Part shown: one piece after another, positions 1 through 6,282 of the stretch
Layout of the letters: each line of letters starts with the position of its first letter
Numbering within the stretch: position 1 is the first letter of the stretch
Source of the DNA: JAIBJP01 sp035639875
GTDB lineage: Bacteria; Actinomycetota; Thermoleophilia; Gaiellales; Gaiellaceae
Reading direction: 5' to 3'
Assembly (NCBI GenBank): GCA_035639875.1
Contig: DASQXE010000151.1
Coordinates: 1 to 9,721 of the forward strand
DNA length: 9,721 bases
Program-made: the position numbers and the translations under genes
The notes under the pieces: model-generated
The model's input: the letters and a program-made list of their open reading frames with translations, nothing else
Databases searched by the model: none
Told to the model about the DNA's origin: nothing

Positions 1-87
1 TTCCTCTCTTTCGTCCCGCCGCATCCTCCATCCTGTGCGAAACAGCGACCTTACGCCTCTGTAACCATCCGGTCACTGGCAACGATG

Positions 88-94
88 AAGGAGG
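88..94 (+). promoter_or_regulatory. Shine-Dalgarno site of the DUF4234-type gene
   Basis: AAGGAGG lies 4 nt before the ATG at 99. It is the strongest ribosome binding site in the window and fixes this start. It contrasts with several other genes here that have no such site. Positions 1-87 upstream show no other gene or clear promoter. Confidence 0.75.
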
Positions 95-98
95 CCAC

Positions 99-488
99 AT
101 GACAGCAAGCGCGGTTCAAACCTCCCGAGGGCGAGTCGGAGAAACGCGCTCGATCGGGCTTTGCTTCCTGTGGTTCATCCTCACGCTCTCGCTCTACGGG
201 ATCTACTGGGTCTACAAGACGCAGGAGGAGGTCAAGCGCTACTCCGGAAACGGCGTCGGGGGCGTTCTGGGGATCGTCATCTACCTCGTCATCTCGCCGG
301 TGACGTTCTTCGTCGTCCCGTCGGAGGTGCGCTACATGTACGAGGACCTCGACGGCGGGCAGAGTCCGGTGCGCGGGATCTACGGCCTCTGGATCCTCTT
401 GCCGATCCTCGGCCCCATCATCTGGTTCGTGCAGGTGCAGGGCGCGCTCAACCGCTACTGGGAATCCAAGGGCGCACCGCCGCGCTAG
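99..488 (+). CDS. DUF4234-type small membrane protein
   Basis: A 129-residue protein with about three hydrophobic segments (near residues 20-40, 53-73 and 95-112). The first ends in a Tyr/Trp-rich stretch (LSLYGIYWVYK, about 30-40) followed by a charged EEVKRYS segment, and the protein closes with a conserved-looking QGALNRYW (114-121). This arrangement is typical of the DUF4234 family of small bacterial membrane proteins, whose function is unknown. The start is fixed by a strong ribosome binding site. The gene stands alone and runs convergently into the glycosylase-like gene, sharing the CTAG at 485-488 so that each strand reads TAG as stop. No enzymatic residues are visible. Family assignment is from sequence style and was not searched. 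Confidence 0.8.
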   Translation: MTASAVQTSRGRVGETRSIGLCFLWFILTLSLYGIYWVYKTQEEVKRYSGNGVGGVLGIVIYLVISPVTFFVVPSEVRYMYEDLDGGQSPVRGIYGLWILLPILGPIIWFVQVQGALNRYWESKGAPPR

Positions 489-1525
489 CCATAGAACGCG
501 GCGACGCGCTCGGCCTCGTCTTCGACTTCCGGCCGAACGTGCTTCGAGAGCTTCTCGAACGGCGTCACCTGGACTCGCCCGCGCTCGTACTTCCAGAGCC
601 CGGCCACCTGCCCGTCGACAAGGAACGTGGACGTGGAATGCGGGGTCCTCGCGTTGAAGACCTTCGCGCGGTGGCGCTCCGGCAGGATCTGTGTGCGGCG
701 CGCGTGGACGAGCAGGGTCGCGTCCCACGTGGGCAGGAAACGCACGGGCGCGGGAGTATCGGCGTCCGGCAAAGGTGCGCGGGGCAAGTCGAAGAGCTCG
801 GTGCCGTCCTCGGCGCGGAACCGGCGCAGGTTCATGCGCTCGAAGACAGGCTGGAGGATTTTGAGAGGAAGGCCGGCCCAGTTCGCCGTGTCCCCCAGCG
901 ACGCCGGGCCGAAGCCGCCGAGGTAGCGGCGCACAAGGAGCTCTTGTCCCTCTTGCTCCGTCGCCTCGGTGGTGCCGAGCCATTGCTCGGCTGTCGCGTA
1001 GAGATCTCCCCGCGGCCGCTCCCATGTCCCCGAGGGCGGGACGCGGACGAGATCGAGCCACATGCCGACACCGTTCCAGGTCGGGCTGTCCAGCCCGAGC
1101 TCCCCGACTAGGTCCTTGCGCCAGCGCGGCCCGTCCGCGAGGCGCGCCGCGACCCGCTTCGCGGCCGCCGGCACCTTGCTGACATCCATCCGTTTGTTGC
1201 GTGCCTGCATCCACCCGCGCCGCCGCTCGACGCGCACGCCCTCGGTAAGAAGCGGATAGTCGCGCGCCGAGACCGTGTGGATGGTCACCCGCATCAGGGT
1301 CGCCTGAACGGCCTTTCGCTGCTCGAGCGCCTTCGTCAGATCGTCGCGCTGGAACCCGTCGAGGCGGGTCCAGAGCCCGATGTAGCCCGATTTCGCGTCC
1401 TGCGTTTGGAGACCGCCGACGCGCTCCAAGGCGCGCGGCACCGGCAACTTCGCGCGCTCGAGCAGCAGCTGCCGCGCGAGGAGGGCGCGGTTCAGCTCGC
1501 GCTCGGTGAGAACCTGCTCCGTCAA
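485..1525 (-). CDS. winged-helix DNA-binding protein, AlkZ/YcaQ-like DNA glycosylase superfamily (HTH_42)
   Basis: A 346-residue protein spanning the HTH_42/PF06224 winged-helix family, which contains the DNA glycosylases AlkZ (azinomycin resistance) and YcaQ/AlkX. Visible signatures are GGLQTQD at 37-43, the VTIHTVSARDY segment at 80-90, RYLGGFGPAS at 200-209 and a C-terminal FLVDGQVAGLWKYERG segment (301-316). Known family members use a Gln-x-Gln or Gln-x-Asp motif at the position of Q40-T41-Q42, so the catalytic glutamines look intact, although the middle residue is Thr rather than aliphatic. The start is TTG, 7 nt after the response regulator stop and without a clear ribosome binding site, so translation is probably coupled. 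It is the last gene of the kinase-regulator operon. A repair role for alkylated or crosslinked bases is inferred from family; a non-enzymatic DNA-binding role is possible. Confidence 0.82.
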   Translation of the reverse strand: MTEQVLTERELNRALLARQLLLERAKLPVPRALERVGGLQTQDAKSGYIGLWTRLDGFQRDDLTKALEQRKAVQATLMRVTIHTVSARDYPLLTEGVRVERRRGWMQARNKRMDVSKVPAAAKRVAARLADGPRWRKDLVGELGLDSPTWNGVGMWLDLVRVPPSGTWERPRGDLYATAEQWLGTTEATEQEGQELLVRRYLGGFGPASLGDTANWAGLPLKILQPVFERMNLRRFRAEDGTELFDLPRAPLPDADTPAPVRFLPTWDATLLVHARRTQILPERHRAKVFNARTPHSTSTFLVDGQVAGLWKYERGRVQVTPFEKLSKHVRPEVEDEAERVAAFYG

Positions 1526-1532
1526 TGCCGGT

Positions 1533-2177
1533 TTAGCTGTTCAGGTAGGCGAGGACGGCGAGCACTCGGCGGTGATCGTCGGGCGCCTGGCGGAGGCCGA
1601 GCTTCATGAAGATGGAGGCTACGTGCGTCTCGACGGTCTTGGGGCTCAGGAAGAGCTTGGCGCAGATGCCGTGATTGGAGCGGCCCTCGGCCATCAGCGA
1701 AAGGACTTCGCGCTCGCGGGGCGTGAGCTCCCCGAGCGGGCCCTGCTCCTTGCGACGGCCGAGAAGCTCCGCCACGACCTCGGGATCGATCGCCGTTCCT
1801 CCGCGGGCGACACGCCGGACGGCGTCGATGAAGTCGTCGATGTCGAGGACGCGATCCTTGAGCAGGTAGCCGAACCGCTCAGGGGTTTCGCTGAAGAGCT
1901 TGAGCGCGTGGCGCAGCTCGATGACCTGCGAGAGGAGGAGGATTCCCACCTCCCGATCCTGCTCCCGGATCCGCGCCGCGGCCTGCGCGCCCTCGTCCGT
2001 GTGCGTCGGAGGCATGCGGATGTCGACGATCGCGATGTCGGGCTTGTCGCGCCGGACGACGGCGCGCAGTTCGTCCGCATTCCCGACCTGCGCCACGACC
2101 TCGAACTCGGCTTCTTGCAGCAGCCGAACGAGCCCCTCACGGAGCAAGACGGAGTCCTCGGCGACTACGACGCGCAT
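1533..2177 (-). CDS. NarL/LuxR-family DNA-binding response regulator
   Basis: A 214-residue response regulator. The receiver domain (about 1-120) has the acidic pair E7-D8, phospho-acceptor D52 in IVDIRMPP, S83 at the Thr/Ser switch position and K107 in GYLLKDRV. A LuxR-type helix-turn-helix fills about 149-210 (ELTPREREVLSLMAEG, then LSPKTVETHVASIFMKLGL), and the C-terminus PDDHRRVLAVLAYL is typical of actinobacterial members. The ATG at 2177 lies inside the kinase gene, overlapping its 3' end by 13 nt, so the two are translationally coupled and almost certainly cognate. Phosphorylation by the adjacent kinase would activate DNA binding. Its targets are unknown; autoregulation of the operon and control of the downstream glycosylase-like gene are reasonable guesses. 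Confidence 0.95.
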   Translation of the reverse strand: MRVVVAEDSVLLREGLVRLLQEAEFEVVAQVGNADELRAVVRRDKPDIAIVDIRMPPTHTDEGAQAAARIREQDREVGILLLSQVIELRHALKLFSETPERFGYLLKDRVLDIDDFIDAVRRVARGGTAIDPEVVAELLGRRKEQGPLGELTPREREVLSLMAEGRSNHGICAKLFLSPKTVETHVASIFMKLGLRQAPDDHRRVLAVLAYLNS

Positions 2178-3922
2178 GGAAGCTCCCCCACGATCCGAGT
2201 CCCCCCGCCGGGAGGGCTGACGACCCGCAGCCGCCCGCCGCGAGCTTCGACGCGGTCGTAGAGGCCGCGCAGGCCGGAACCGCGCGAGAGATCCGCTCCA
2301 CCCACGCCGTCGTCGGCGATCTCGACGACCAGGCTGCCGTTGGCGCGAGCGGCGCTAACCGTCGCCGCGGACGCCTGTGCGTGCTTGACGACGTTCGCGA
2401 GCGCCTCGCACACGACGAAGTAGGCCGTCGCCTCGAGCTCGGGCGCGAGGCGCTCCTGCGGAGCCGCGAGCACCCTGACCGGGATTGGGATGCGCCGGGC
2501 GAGATCGTCGAGTGCCGCGGCCAACCCGCCCTGTGTGAGCACCGGGGGGTGGACGCCGTGCGCGAGCTCGCGAAGCTCCTCCACAGCTCGCTGAAGCTGC
2601 TCGACGGTCGAATCGAGTATGGACTCGAGATCCCTGTCGAGGGAACCGCCCAGCCGCCGCTGCGCGGTTCGCAGCTCGAGCGCAAGGGCGACGAGGCGTT
2701 GCTGGGCCCCGTCGTGGAGGTCCTGTTCGATCCGGCGGCGCTCGGAGTCGCCCGCGGCCACGATGCGGGCCCGCGACTCGCGCACAGCCACGAGCTGGGC
2801 CCTGAGCTCGGCCTGGAGGCGGGCGTTGTCGAGTGCGAGCCTCGCCGCTGCCCCCACGGCCCCGATCAGCTCGGGCTCGTCGAGGAGCGCCGGGTCGTGT
2901 ACGAGCGCGGCCACGCGCTCGGCGCCCTGTTCGAGCCGCGTGATCGCGCGGCCGGCGTCGTCTTGAGGCAACGCGACGGGCTGGCCGGCGGCGTCGACGT
3001 AACCGGCGCGCTCCGGAACCCAGAAGGCGACCTCCAGGGACGGGTCGCCGAGAGCGCGCGAAAGTGCGTCTCGCACCTGTGCCGGGGGCGTGCGCTCGAG
3101 CTCGAGAAGGAGGTGCGCGACGTCTCCCCGGGCGAGCCGGGCGCGCAAGAGTCCCGCCAAGAGCGCGATCGGAATCGCAATCTGCGCGGTCACCTGCGAC
3201 CAGAACAGGATCTGGCGCGTGTCCTCGGAGTAGGTGGTGAAGGTGATCGCAGCCTCGATCAAGGCACGCATTCCGGCCGCCGCTCCGGCGACGGCGAGCG
3301 GCGCGAGCGTGCGCCTGCGCGGCGGGCTCGCGTTGACGAACTTCCACGCGATCAGCGCGACGAAGACGACGCCCAGGACTCCGAAGACCCCGAGCCGGTA
3401 CGAGTCGCGCAGCAGGTCGAAGACTCCATTGCTCGGATGGACGAGGAGGAGGCTGTGCGGCGGCCCGCCGAATGCGCAATAGAAGAGGCAGGATCGCCGA
3501 GGGTCGTAGACGAGAAGGGTCGCCAGCGGGAAGGCGAGGACGAGGAGGTAGCCCGCCCGGACGAAGATGCCCTCGAGGCGGGACTGCAGGCGGCCCGTGG
3601 GATACGCGAGCACCGCGTGCGCAATGAAGGCGTTCGAGAGCTCGCCGAGCGCGAACGCGGCGGTGAAGAGCGCCGACGATTCGCTGTACTGGAACCGCCT
3701 GACGAGCAGCGCGAACCCCGCGGCTGCAAGCAGGGCGCCGACCCGGCTCTGCGGGCGACGCCCCCAGGCGATGAGGCCGGCCGCAAGGAAGGTCCAAGCC
3801 ACTCCGATGTGCGCCGCAGCTTCCTCCGGCGGCTGCTGACCACGGTCGACGAGGACCCGGTAGCCGAAGACGCCCAGGACGACGCCGACCGCGGCGAGAA
3901 GCAGGATCCAGCGAGTCCTCAC
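2165..3922 (-). CDS. membrane sensor histidine kinase (HisKA_3 / HATPase, NarL-partner type)
   Basis: A 585-residue kinase from the GTG at 3922. About eight hydrophobic segments fill the N-terminal ~260 residues, including the AYPTGRLQSRLEG loop common in actinobacterial kinases of this class. A GAF-like region follows (about 290-365; AFWVPERAGYVDAAGQPVALP read in two parts), then a coiled-coil linker. The HisKA_3 dimerisation motif is ERRRIEQDLHDGAQQR with H403 as phospho-acceptor. The ATPase has its N box at EALANVVKHA (N510) and G boxes at DDGVGG and GSGLRGLYDR, all intact. The frame stays open upstream to an ATG at 4066, but that would overlap the divergent PAP2 gene; GTG 3922 directly precedes the first membrane segment and has a -10 box at leaderless spacing. 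The signal sensed cannot be read from sequence. Confidence 0.92.
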   Translation of the reverse strand: MRTRWILLLAAVGVVLGVFGYRVLVDRGQQPPEEAAAHIGVAWTFLAAGLIAWGRRPQSRVGALLAAAGFALLVRRFQYSESSALFTAAFALGELSNAFIAHAVLAYPTGRLQSRLEGIFVRAGYLLVLAFPLATLLVYDPRRSCLFYCAFGGPPHSLLLVHPSNGVFDLLRDSYRLGVFGVLGVVFVALIAWKFVNASPPRRRTLAPLAVAGAAAGMRALIEAAITFTTYSEDTRQILFWSQVTAQIAIPIALLAGLLRARLARGDVAHLLLELERTPPAQVRDALSRALGDPSLEVAFWVPERAGYVDAAGQPVALPQDDAGRAITRLEQGAERVAALVHDPALLDEPELIGAVGAAARLALDNARLQAELRAQLVAVRESRARIVAAGDSERRRIEQDLHDGAQQRLVALALELRTAQRRLGGSLDRDLESILDSTVEQLQRAVEELRELAHGVHPPVLTQGGLAAALDDLARRIPIPVRVLAAPQERLAPELEATAYFVVCEALANVVKHAQASAATVSAARANGSLVVEIADDGVGGADLSRGSGLRGLYDRVEARGGRLRVVSPPGGGTRIVGELPCAS

Positions 3923-3928
3923 ATAGCG

Positions 3929-3957
3929 ATTATCAGCACGTGCTCTCACCGCGACAA
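3929..3957 (-). promoter_or_regulatory. putative promoter of the kinase-regulator-glycosylase operon with palindrome in the spacer
   Basis: On the minus strand TTGTCG (3957-3952) and GATAAT (3934-3929) are separated by exactly 17 nt, close to sigma70-type -35 and -10 consensus. The -10 ends 6 nt before the GTG start at 3922, the spacing of a leaderless transcript. The spacer contains the perfect palindrome AGCACGTGCT at 3935-3944, next to the -10, where a bound repressor would block polymerase. Sequence-based prediction only. Confidence 0.55.
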
Positions 3958-4051
3958 CGGGGCGGGCCCTGATTCGACCCGTTTGAGAGACCAGGGATAG
4001 CCCCGAGCGCAGTCCCTGGGGCGCCCGGTGGGCGCGGCCGCTTGCCCTCCC

Positions 4052-4057
4052 TACCGT
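4052..4057 (+). promoter_or_regulatory. putative -10 box of the PAP2 gene
   Basis: TACCGT fits the TANNNT pattern and ends 7 nt before the ATG at 4065. The gene has no recognisable ribosome binding site, so a leaderless mRNA is plausible. No convincing -35 is seen. Confidence 0.35.
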
Positions 4058-4064
4058 CCCAGCC

Positions 4065-4811
4065 ATGCTTTCCCGGCTCCACTTTCTCGGCCTCGAGCTC
4101 GTCCGCTGGCTCGCCGTTTACGGGCTTTACCTCGTCGGTCGCCAGGCCGCGATCGCAGACGAGGACGCGGCGTTCCGCCATGCGAACGAGATCGTCGGAC
4201 TCGAGCGCGCCCTCCACCTCTTCCAGGAGGAGCGGGTCCAGGACGCAGCGTCTTGGACGCATTGCCTCGGTGAGTTTCTCGCCGCGTACTACATGCTCGG
4301 TTTTGGGCCCGTGTGCTTCGCGGCGCTCGTCTGGACCGCGTGGCGCCACCGCAGCGCATACATCGTCTTGCGACGGCGGCTGATCGTCGCCCTCGTGCTG
4401 GCCACGCCGTTTTTTCTTCTGTATCCGGCGGCGCCGCCGCGGCTCGCCGCCGGCCTCGGGATCGGGGACTCCGTCGGTCTCTCCGGACACGACACCGGCT
4501 CGTTCCTCGGCATCCGCTTCAACCCGTACGCGGCGATGCCCAGCCTGCACGTGGGCTGGAGTCTGCTTCTTGCGCTCAGCGTCCTACCTATCGTCCGCAA
4601 TCGGTCCGCGCGCGTGCTCGTCGCCGCTCATCCGGTGGTCATGTCCCTCACGGTCACGGCAACCGGCAACCACTTCTTCCTCGACATCGCCGTCGGAATC
4701 GCCATCGCGCTCGCCGCACGCTCCCTCTCGCGAATCCCTGTGCCGCGCCCGAGGCAAGTCCTATCCCGTCCGCGGCTGAAGCCCGCCACCGTCACACATG
4801 GCGCCGCATGA
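4065..4811 (+). CDS. PAP2-superfamily membrane phosphatase/phosphotransferase (PAP2_3, AUR1-like)
   Basis: A 248-residue integral membrane protein. The phosphatase motifs appear as FLLYPAAPPR (about 117-126, a degenerate C1), NPYAAMPSLHVGWS (153-166, C2 with H162) and TATGNHFFLD (198-207, C3 with H203 and D207). The two histidines and the aspartate needed for catalysis in PAP2 enzymes are present. The YPxxPPR and MPSLHVxWS style is that of the PAP2_3 group, which includes inositol phosphoryl-ceramide/phosphatidylinositol-phosphate type transferases as well as lipid phosphatases. The substrate is probably a phosphorylated lipid or lipid carrier at the membrane, but it cannot be specified. The gene is divergent from the kinase operon with 142 nt between starts and is followed by non-coding sequence. 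The Arg/Pro-rich tail after about residue 220 is likely cytoplasmic. Confidence 0.85.
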   Translation: MLSRLHFLGLELVRWLAVYGLYLVGRQAAIADEDAAFRHANEIVGLERALHLFQEERVQDAASWTHCLGEFLAAYYMLGFGPVCFAALVWTAWRHRSAYIVLRRRLIVALVLATPFFLLYPAAPPRLAAGLGIGDSVGLSGHDTGSFLGIRFNPYAAMPSLHVGWSLLLALSVLPIVRNRSARVLVAAHPVVMSLTVTATGNHFFLDIAVGIAIALAARSLSRIPVPRPRQVLSRPRLKPATVTHGAA

Positions 4812-4957
4812 GCCGGGGGCACCGCGAACCGCATGGCCGGCGCTCTACGCCGAGGCAAAGAGGAGCTCGACCAGGAATGAGCGAGGTCGTCGAAGAACAC
4901 AGGGTCGCCATGCCGGGCACGCAGGTGCTTGGTCCTTCCGTTCCAGCAGCGGTTTCG

Positions 4958-4974
4958 GGAGCTCAGCGAGCTCC
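4958..4974. terminator. perfect hairpin between the convergent PAP2 and UDG genes
   Basis: GGAGCTC and GAGCTCC form a perfect 7-bp stem with a 3-nt AGC loop. It lies in the 212-nt space between the PAP2 stop (4811) and the glycosylase stop (5024) and could help end transcription from either side. There is no T-tract, so it is not a classical intrinsic terminator. Confidence 0.3.
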
Positions 4975-4992
4975 AGACGGCGAGCCGGCTAC

Positions 4993-5017
4993 GGCGATCG
5001 TCACGACGATCCTCGCC
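4993..5017. terminator. second hairpin downstream of the UDG gene
   Basis: GATCGT (4996-5001) pairs with ACGATC (5006-5011) around a CACG loop. The outer GGC (4993-4995) can pair with GCC (5015-5017) past a 3-nt bulge. It sits just after the stop of the minus-strand uracil-DNA glycosylase gene. It lacks a T-tract. The rest of 4812-5023 shows no convincing gene. Confidence 0.28.
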
Positions 5018-5023
5018 GCGCTC

Positions 5024-5662
5024 TTAGTGCCTTCTGGTACGGCCTCCCACTCCTTCGACGCCTGCGCGCCTGAGCTCTCGAACGAGCATCTCTAGTGCAT
5101 TTGCAAGCCGCAGGCGGTTCGCCGGGTCGTTCAACCACCCGCTCGCTCCCGAAGGGTGGGGAAGCGGCACGGCGACCGCGTCGCCCAGGTCGAAGCGGCT
5201 ACCGATGCAATCTTCGAGGCGCGAGATCCCGAGCACGCGCCGCGCCGCGAGCCCGCCCACGGGAACGATGACCTTCGGCTGCACGAGCCGCAGCTCCCAG
5301 TCGAACCAGAATCTGCAGAGTTCGAGCTCGCGCGGGGTCGGGGGCCGGTCTCCGCGGCCGGACGGGTGCTTGCCCGGATAGCAGCGCGTAACCGAGCAGC
5401 AATAGAAGATGGAGTAGAAGTCCTCTTCCTCGACGCCGAGCCAACGGCGCAGAGTCCGGCCGGCGCGCCCGCGCCAGGGTCGGCGCTCCGCCCCCTCGAC
5501 GGCGCCCGGCGCCTGGCCGACGATCATCGCGCGCTGTCCAGGACGTCCCTCGAAGACAGGCAGCGACTCGAGTGGATAGCCCGCTTCGGCGCAAGCGCGA
5601 CAGACGCGGTTATCGCGTTGCAGGGACGCGAGCGAGCGGTAGTAACGCTTGCGGGTGGTTAC
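5024..5662 (-). CDS. uracil-DNA glycosylase family protein, 4Fe-4S type (start codon altered)
   Basis: About 212 residues, in the size range of 4Fe-4S uracil-DNA glycosylases (family 4/5-like), which remove uracil from DNA in base-excision repair. The cluster cysteines are visible as NRVCRAC near the N-terminus plus VTRCYPGK and ELELC in the middle. The uracil-pocket motif reads IVGQAPG (families 4 and 5 usually have GEAPG), and LPHPSGASGW forms the second catalytic motif. The frame has no ATG, GTG or TTG at a sensible position. The left limit used here is the GTA at 5662-5660, which overlaps the stop of the upstream gene and looks like a former GTG. Other options are a CTG at 5623-5621 (199 residues, keeps all cysteines) or the ATG at 5527-5525, which would lose the first two cysteines. 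It may be weakly translated or inactive. Confidence 0.75.
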   Translation of the reverse strand, partial: VTTRKRYYRSLASLQRDNRVCRACAEAGYPLESLPVFEGRPGQRAMIVGQAPGAVEGAERRPWRGRAGRTLRRWLGVEEEDFYSIFYCCSVTRCYPGKHPSGRGDRPPTPRELELCRFWFDWELRLVQPKVIVPVGGLAARRVLGISRLEDCIGSRFDLGDAVAVPLPHPSGASGWLNDPANRLRLANALEMLVRELRRAGVEGVGGRTRRH

Positions 5663-6000
5663 TTGCGACGGTTGACGGCGGCTTGCAGCTGCCGCTTGTT
5701 CATCTTTGAGCGGCCCTTGACGTTCAGGCGCTTGGCCTGGTTGTAGAGCTGCTCCTTCGTCTGGCCCTTCGGCCGATTCGTGCCCGACCGCTGGCCCCCG
5801 CGAACGCTCGAAGAACGACCGCGCAGGGAGCTCCGCGAGCGCGTCCGCGACTCGCCCGAGCGTGCCCGCTCCTTGTTGACCGTGCGGGCAGCGATCTCTT
5901 TGGCGCGCCCTGTCGAGGCGCCGCGGCTCTTTGCGCTCTGCTTGATGTGCTCGTACTGACGGCCGCGCTTGGTTCCCTTCCGGACTCCACGAGGTGGCAT
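5659..6000 (-). CDS. small basic 'plasmid stabilization'-type protein with Rho-N/SAP-like C-terminus
   Basis: A 113-residue, very Arg/Lys/Ser-rich protein. It begins MPPRGVRKGTKRGRQYEHIK, has an AKEIAARTVNKERARSGE segment (33-50), a low-complexity Arg/Ser linker (51-80) and a helical tail EQLYNQAKRLNVKGRSKMNKRQLQAAV (83-109, read in two parts) resembling the Rho N-terminal or SAP-like nucleic-acid-binding fold. Similar proteins in actinobacteria are often annotated as plasmid stabilization proteins, but their function is not established and nothing here suggests a plasmid. The ATG at 6000 is preceded by an AGGGGG ribosome binding site 7 nt upstream. The frame continues to an ATG at 6075, which has no such support. 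The gene directly precedes the uracil-DNA glycosylase gene and overlaps its likely original start, so they form an operon. DNA or RNA binding is inferred from charge and tail. Confidence 0.82.
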   Translation of the reverse strand: MPPRGVRKGTKRGRQYEHIKQSAKSRGASTGRAKEIAARTVNKERARSGESRTRSRSSLRGRSSSVRGGQRSGTNRPKGQTKEQLYNQAKRLNVKGRSKMNKRQLQAAVNRRK

Positions 6001-6069
6001 GCGAAACCCCCTTTTCAAGCGGTGGTCTTCGGTCTTGTACCTTTTCCACAGGGAGCGAAACGCGGGCGG

Positions 6070-6075
6070 TACCAT
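6070..6075 (+). promoter_or_regulatory. putative -10 box of tRNA-Ser
   Basis: TACCAT fits TANNNT and ends 13 nt before the first base of the tRNA, giving a predicted leader of about 7 nt. A TTCCAC at 6044-6049 is a weak -35 candidate with a long 20-nt spacer. Low certainty. Confidence 0.3.
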
Positions 6076-6088
6076 GGTCTCCGCGCGC

Positions 6089-6178
6089 GGAGAGGTGTCC
6101 GAGCTGGCCTAAGGAGCGCGACTGGAAATCGCGTACCCGGCGAAAGTTGGGTCGCGGGTTCGAATCCCGCCCTCTCCG
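6089..6178 (+). tRNA. tRNA-Ser (anticodon GGA)
   Basis: Acceptor strands GGAGAGG (6089-6095) and CCTCTCC (6171-6177) pair fully, with discriminator G at 6178. The anticodon arm is CGCGA/TCGCG (6117-6121, 6129-6133) around CTGGAAA, giving anticodon GGA at 6124-6126, which reads UCC and UCU. A long variable arm with an ACCC/GGGT stem (6135-6138, 6149-6152) marks a class II serine tRNA. The T arm is GCGGG/CCCGC (6154-6158, 6166-6170) with loop TTCGAAT. The gene continues as CCT rather than CCA, so the CCA end is added after transcription. No copy of its 3' end is seen elsewhere in the window, so there is no sign of use as an attachment site. Confidence 0.97.
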
Positions 6179-6207
6179 CCTAGACGCTCTGGGTCACGGC
6201 CGCTTTC

Positions 6208-6223
6208 GCCGGGCGAGCCCGGC
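6208..6223. terminator. hairpin between tRNA-Ser and the convergent cytochrome gene
   Basis: GCCGGGC and GCCCGGC form a perfect 7-bp palindromic stem separated only by GA (6 bp with a 4-nt CGAG loop in practice). It lies 29 nt after the tRNA and about 60 nt after the cytochrome stop on the other strand, so it could serve both. No T-tract follows on either strand. Confidence 0.4.
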
Positions 6224-6282
6224 TGCAACGCAGTCGCGTTCGTTTACACGCCGCTGCGCTCGCGCCTAGGGCGTGTCGTGAG

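Noticed and set aside
51..1214. Long 387-codon minus-strand frame across the first two genes.
   Set aside because: It is in a shadow frame of two well-supported genes, and its product is a low-complexity Arg/Ala/Pro string with no recognisable domain.
2381..4000. 539-codon plus-strand frame antisense to the histidine kinase.
   Set aside because: The kinase frame has complete catalytic motifs. The opposite frame is open only because of GC-rich codon bias and shows no domain.
3923..4066. N-terminal extension of the histidine kinase to an ATG at 4066.
   Set aside because: It would overlap the divergent PAP2 start, has Arg/Gly-rich non-membrane sequence, and lies over the putative promoter with -35, -10 and palindrome.
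4808..5095. Open frame of 95 codons whose ATG overlaps the PAP2 stop as ATGA, with a second ATG at 4877 preceded by AAGAGGAG.
   Set aside because: The ATGA overlap and the purine-rich site are tempting, but the third codon positions are not GC-biased in its first third, the product is Arg/Pro/Ala-rich without motifs, and its end runs antisense into the UDG gene.
5663..6049. N-terminal extension of the UDG frame to an ATG at 6049.
   Set aside because: It would cover nearly all of the basic protein gene in another frame, and the extra 128 residues have no conserved character. It is open by chance.
6089..6180. tRNA-Ser considered as an integration site for a mobile element.
   Set aside because: No duplicate of its 3' end, no integrase and no change in gene style is visible on either side within the window.
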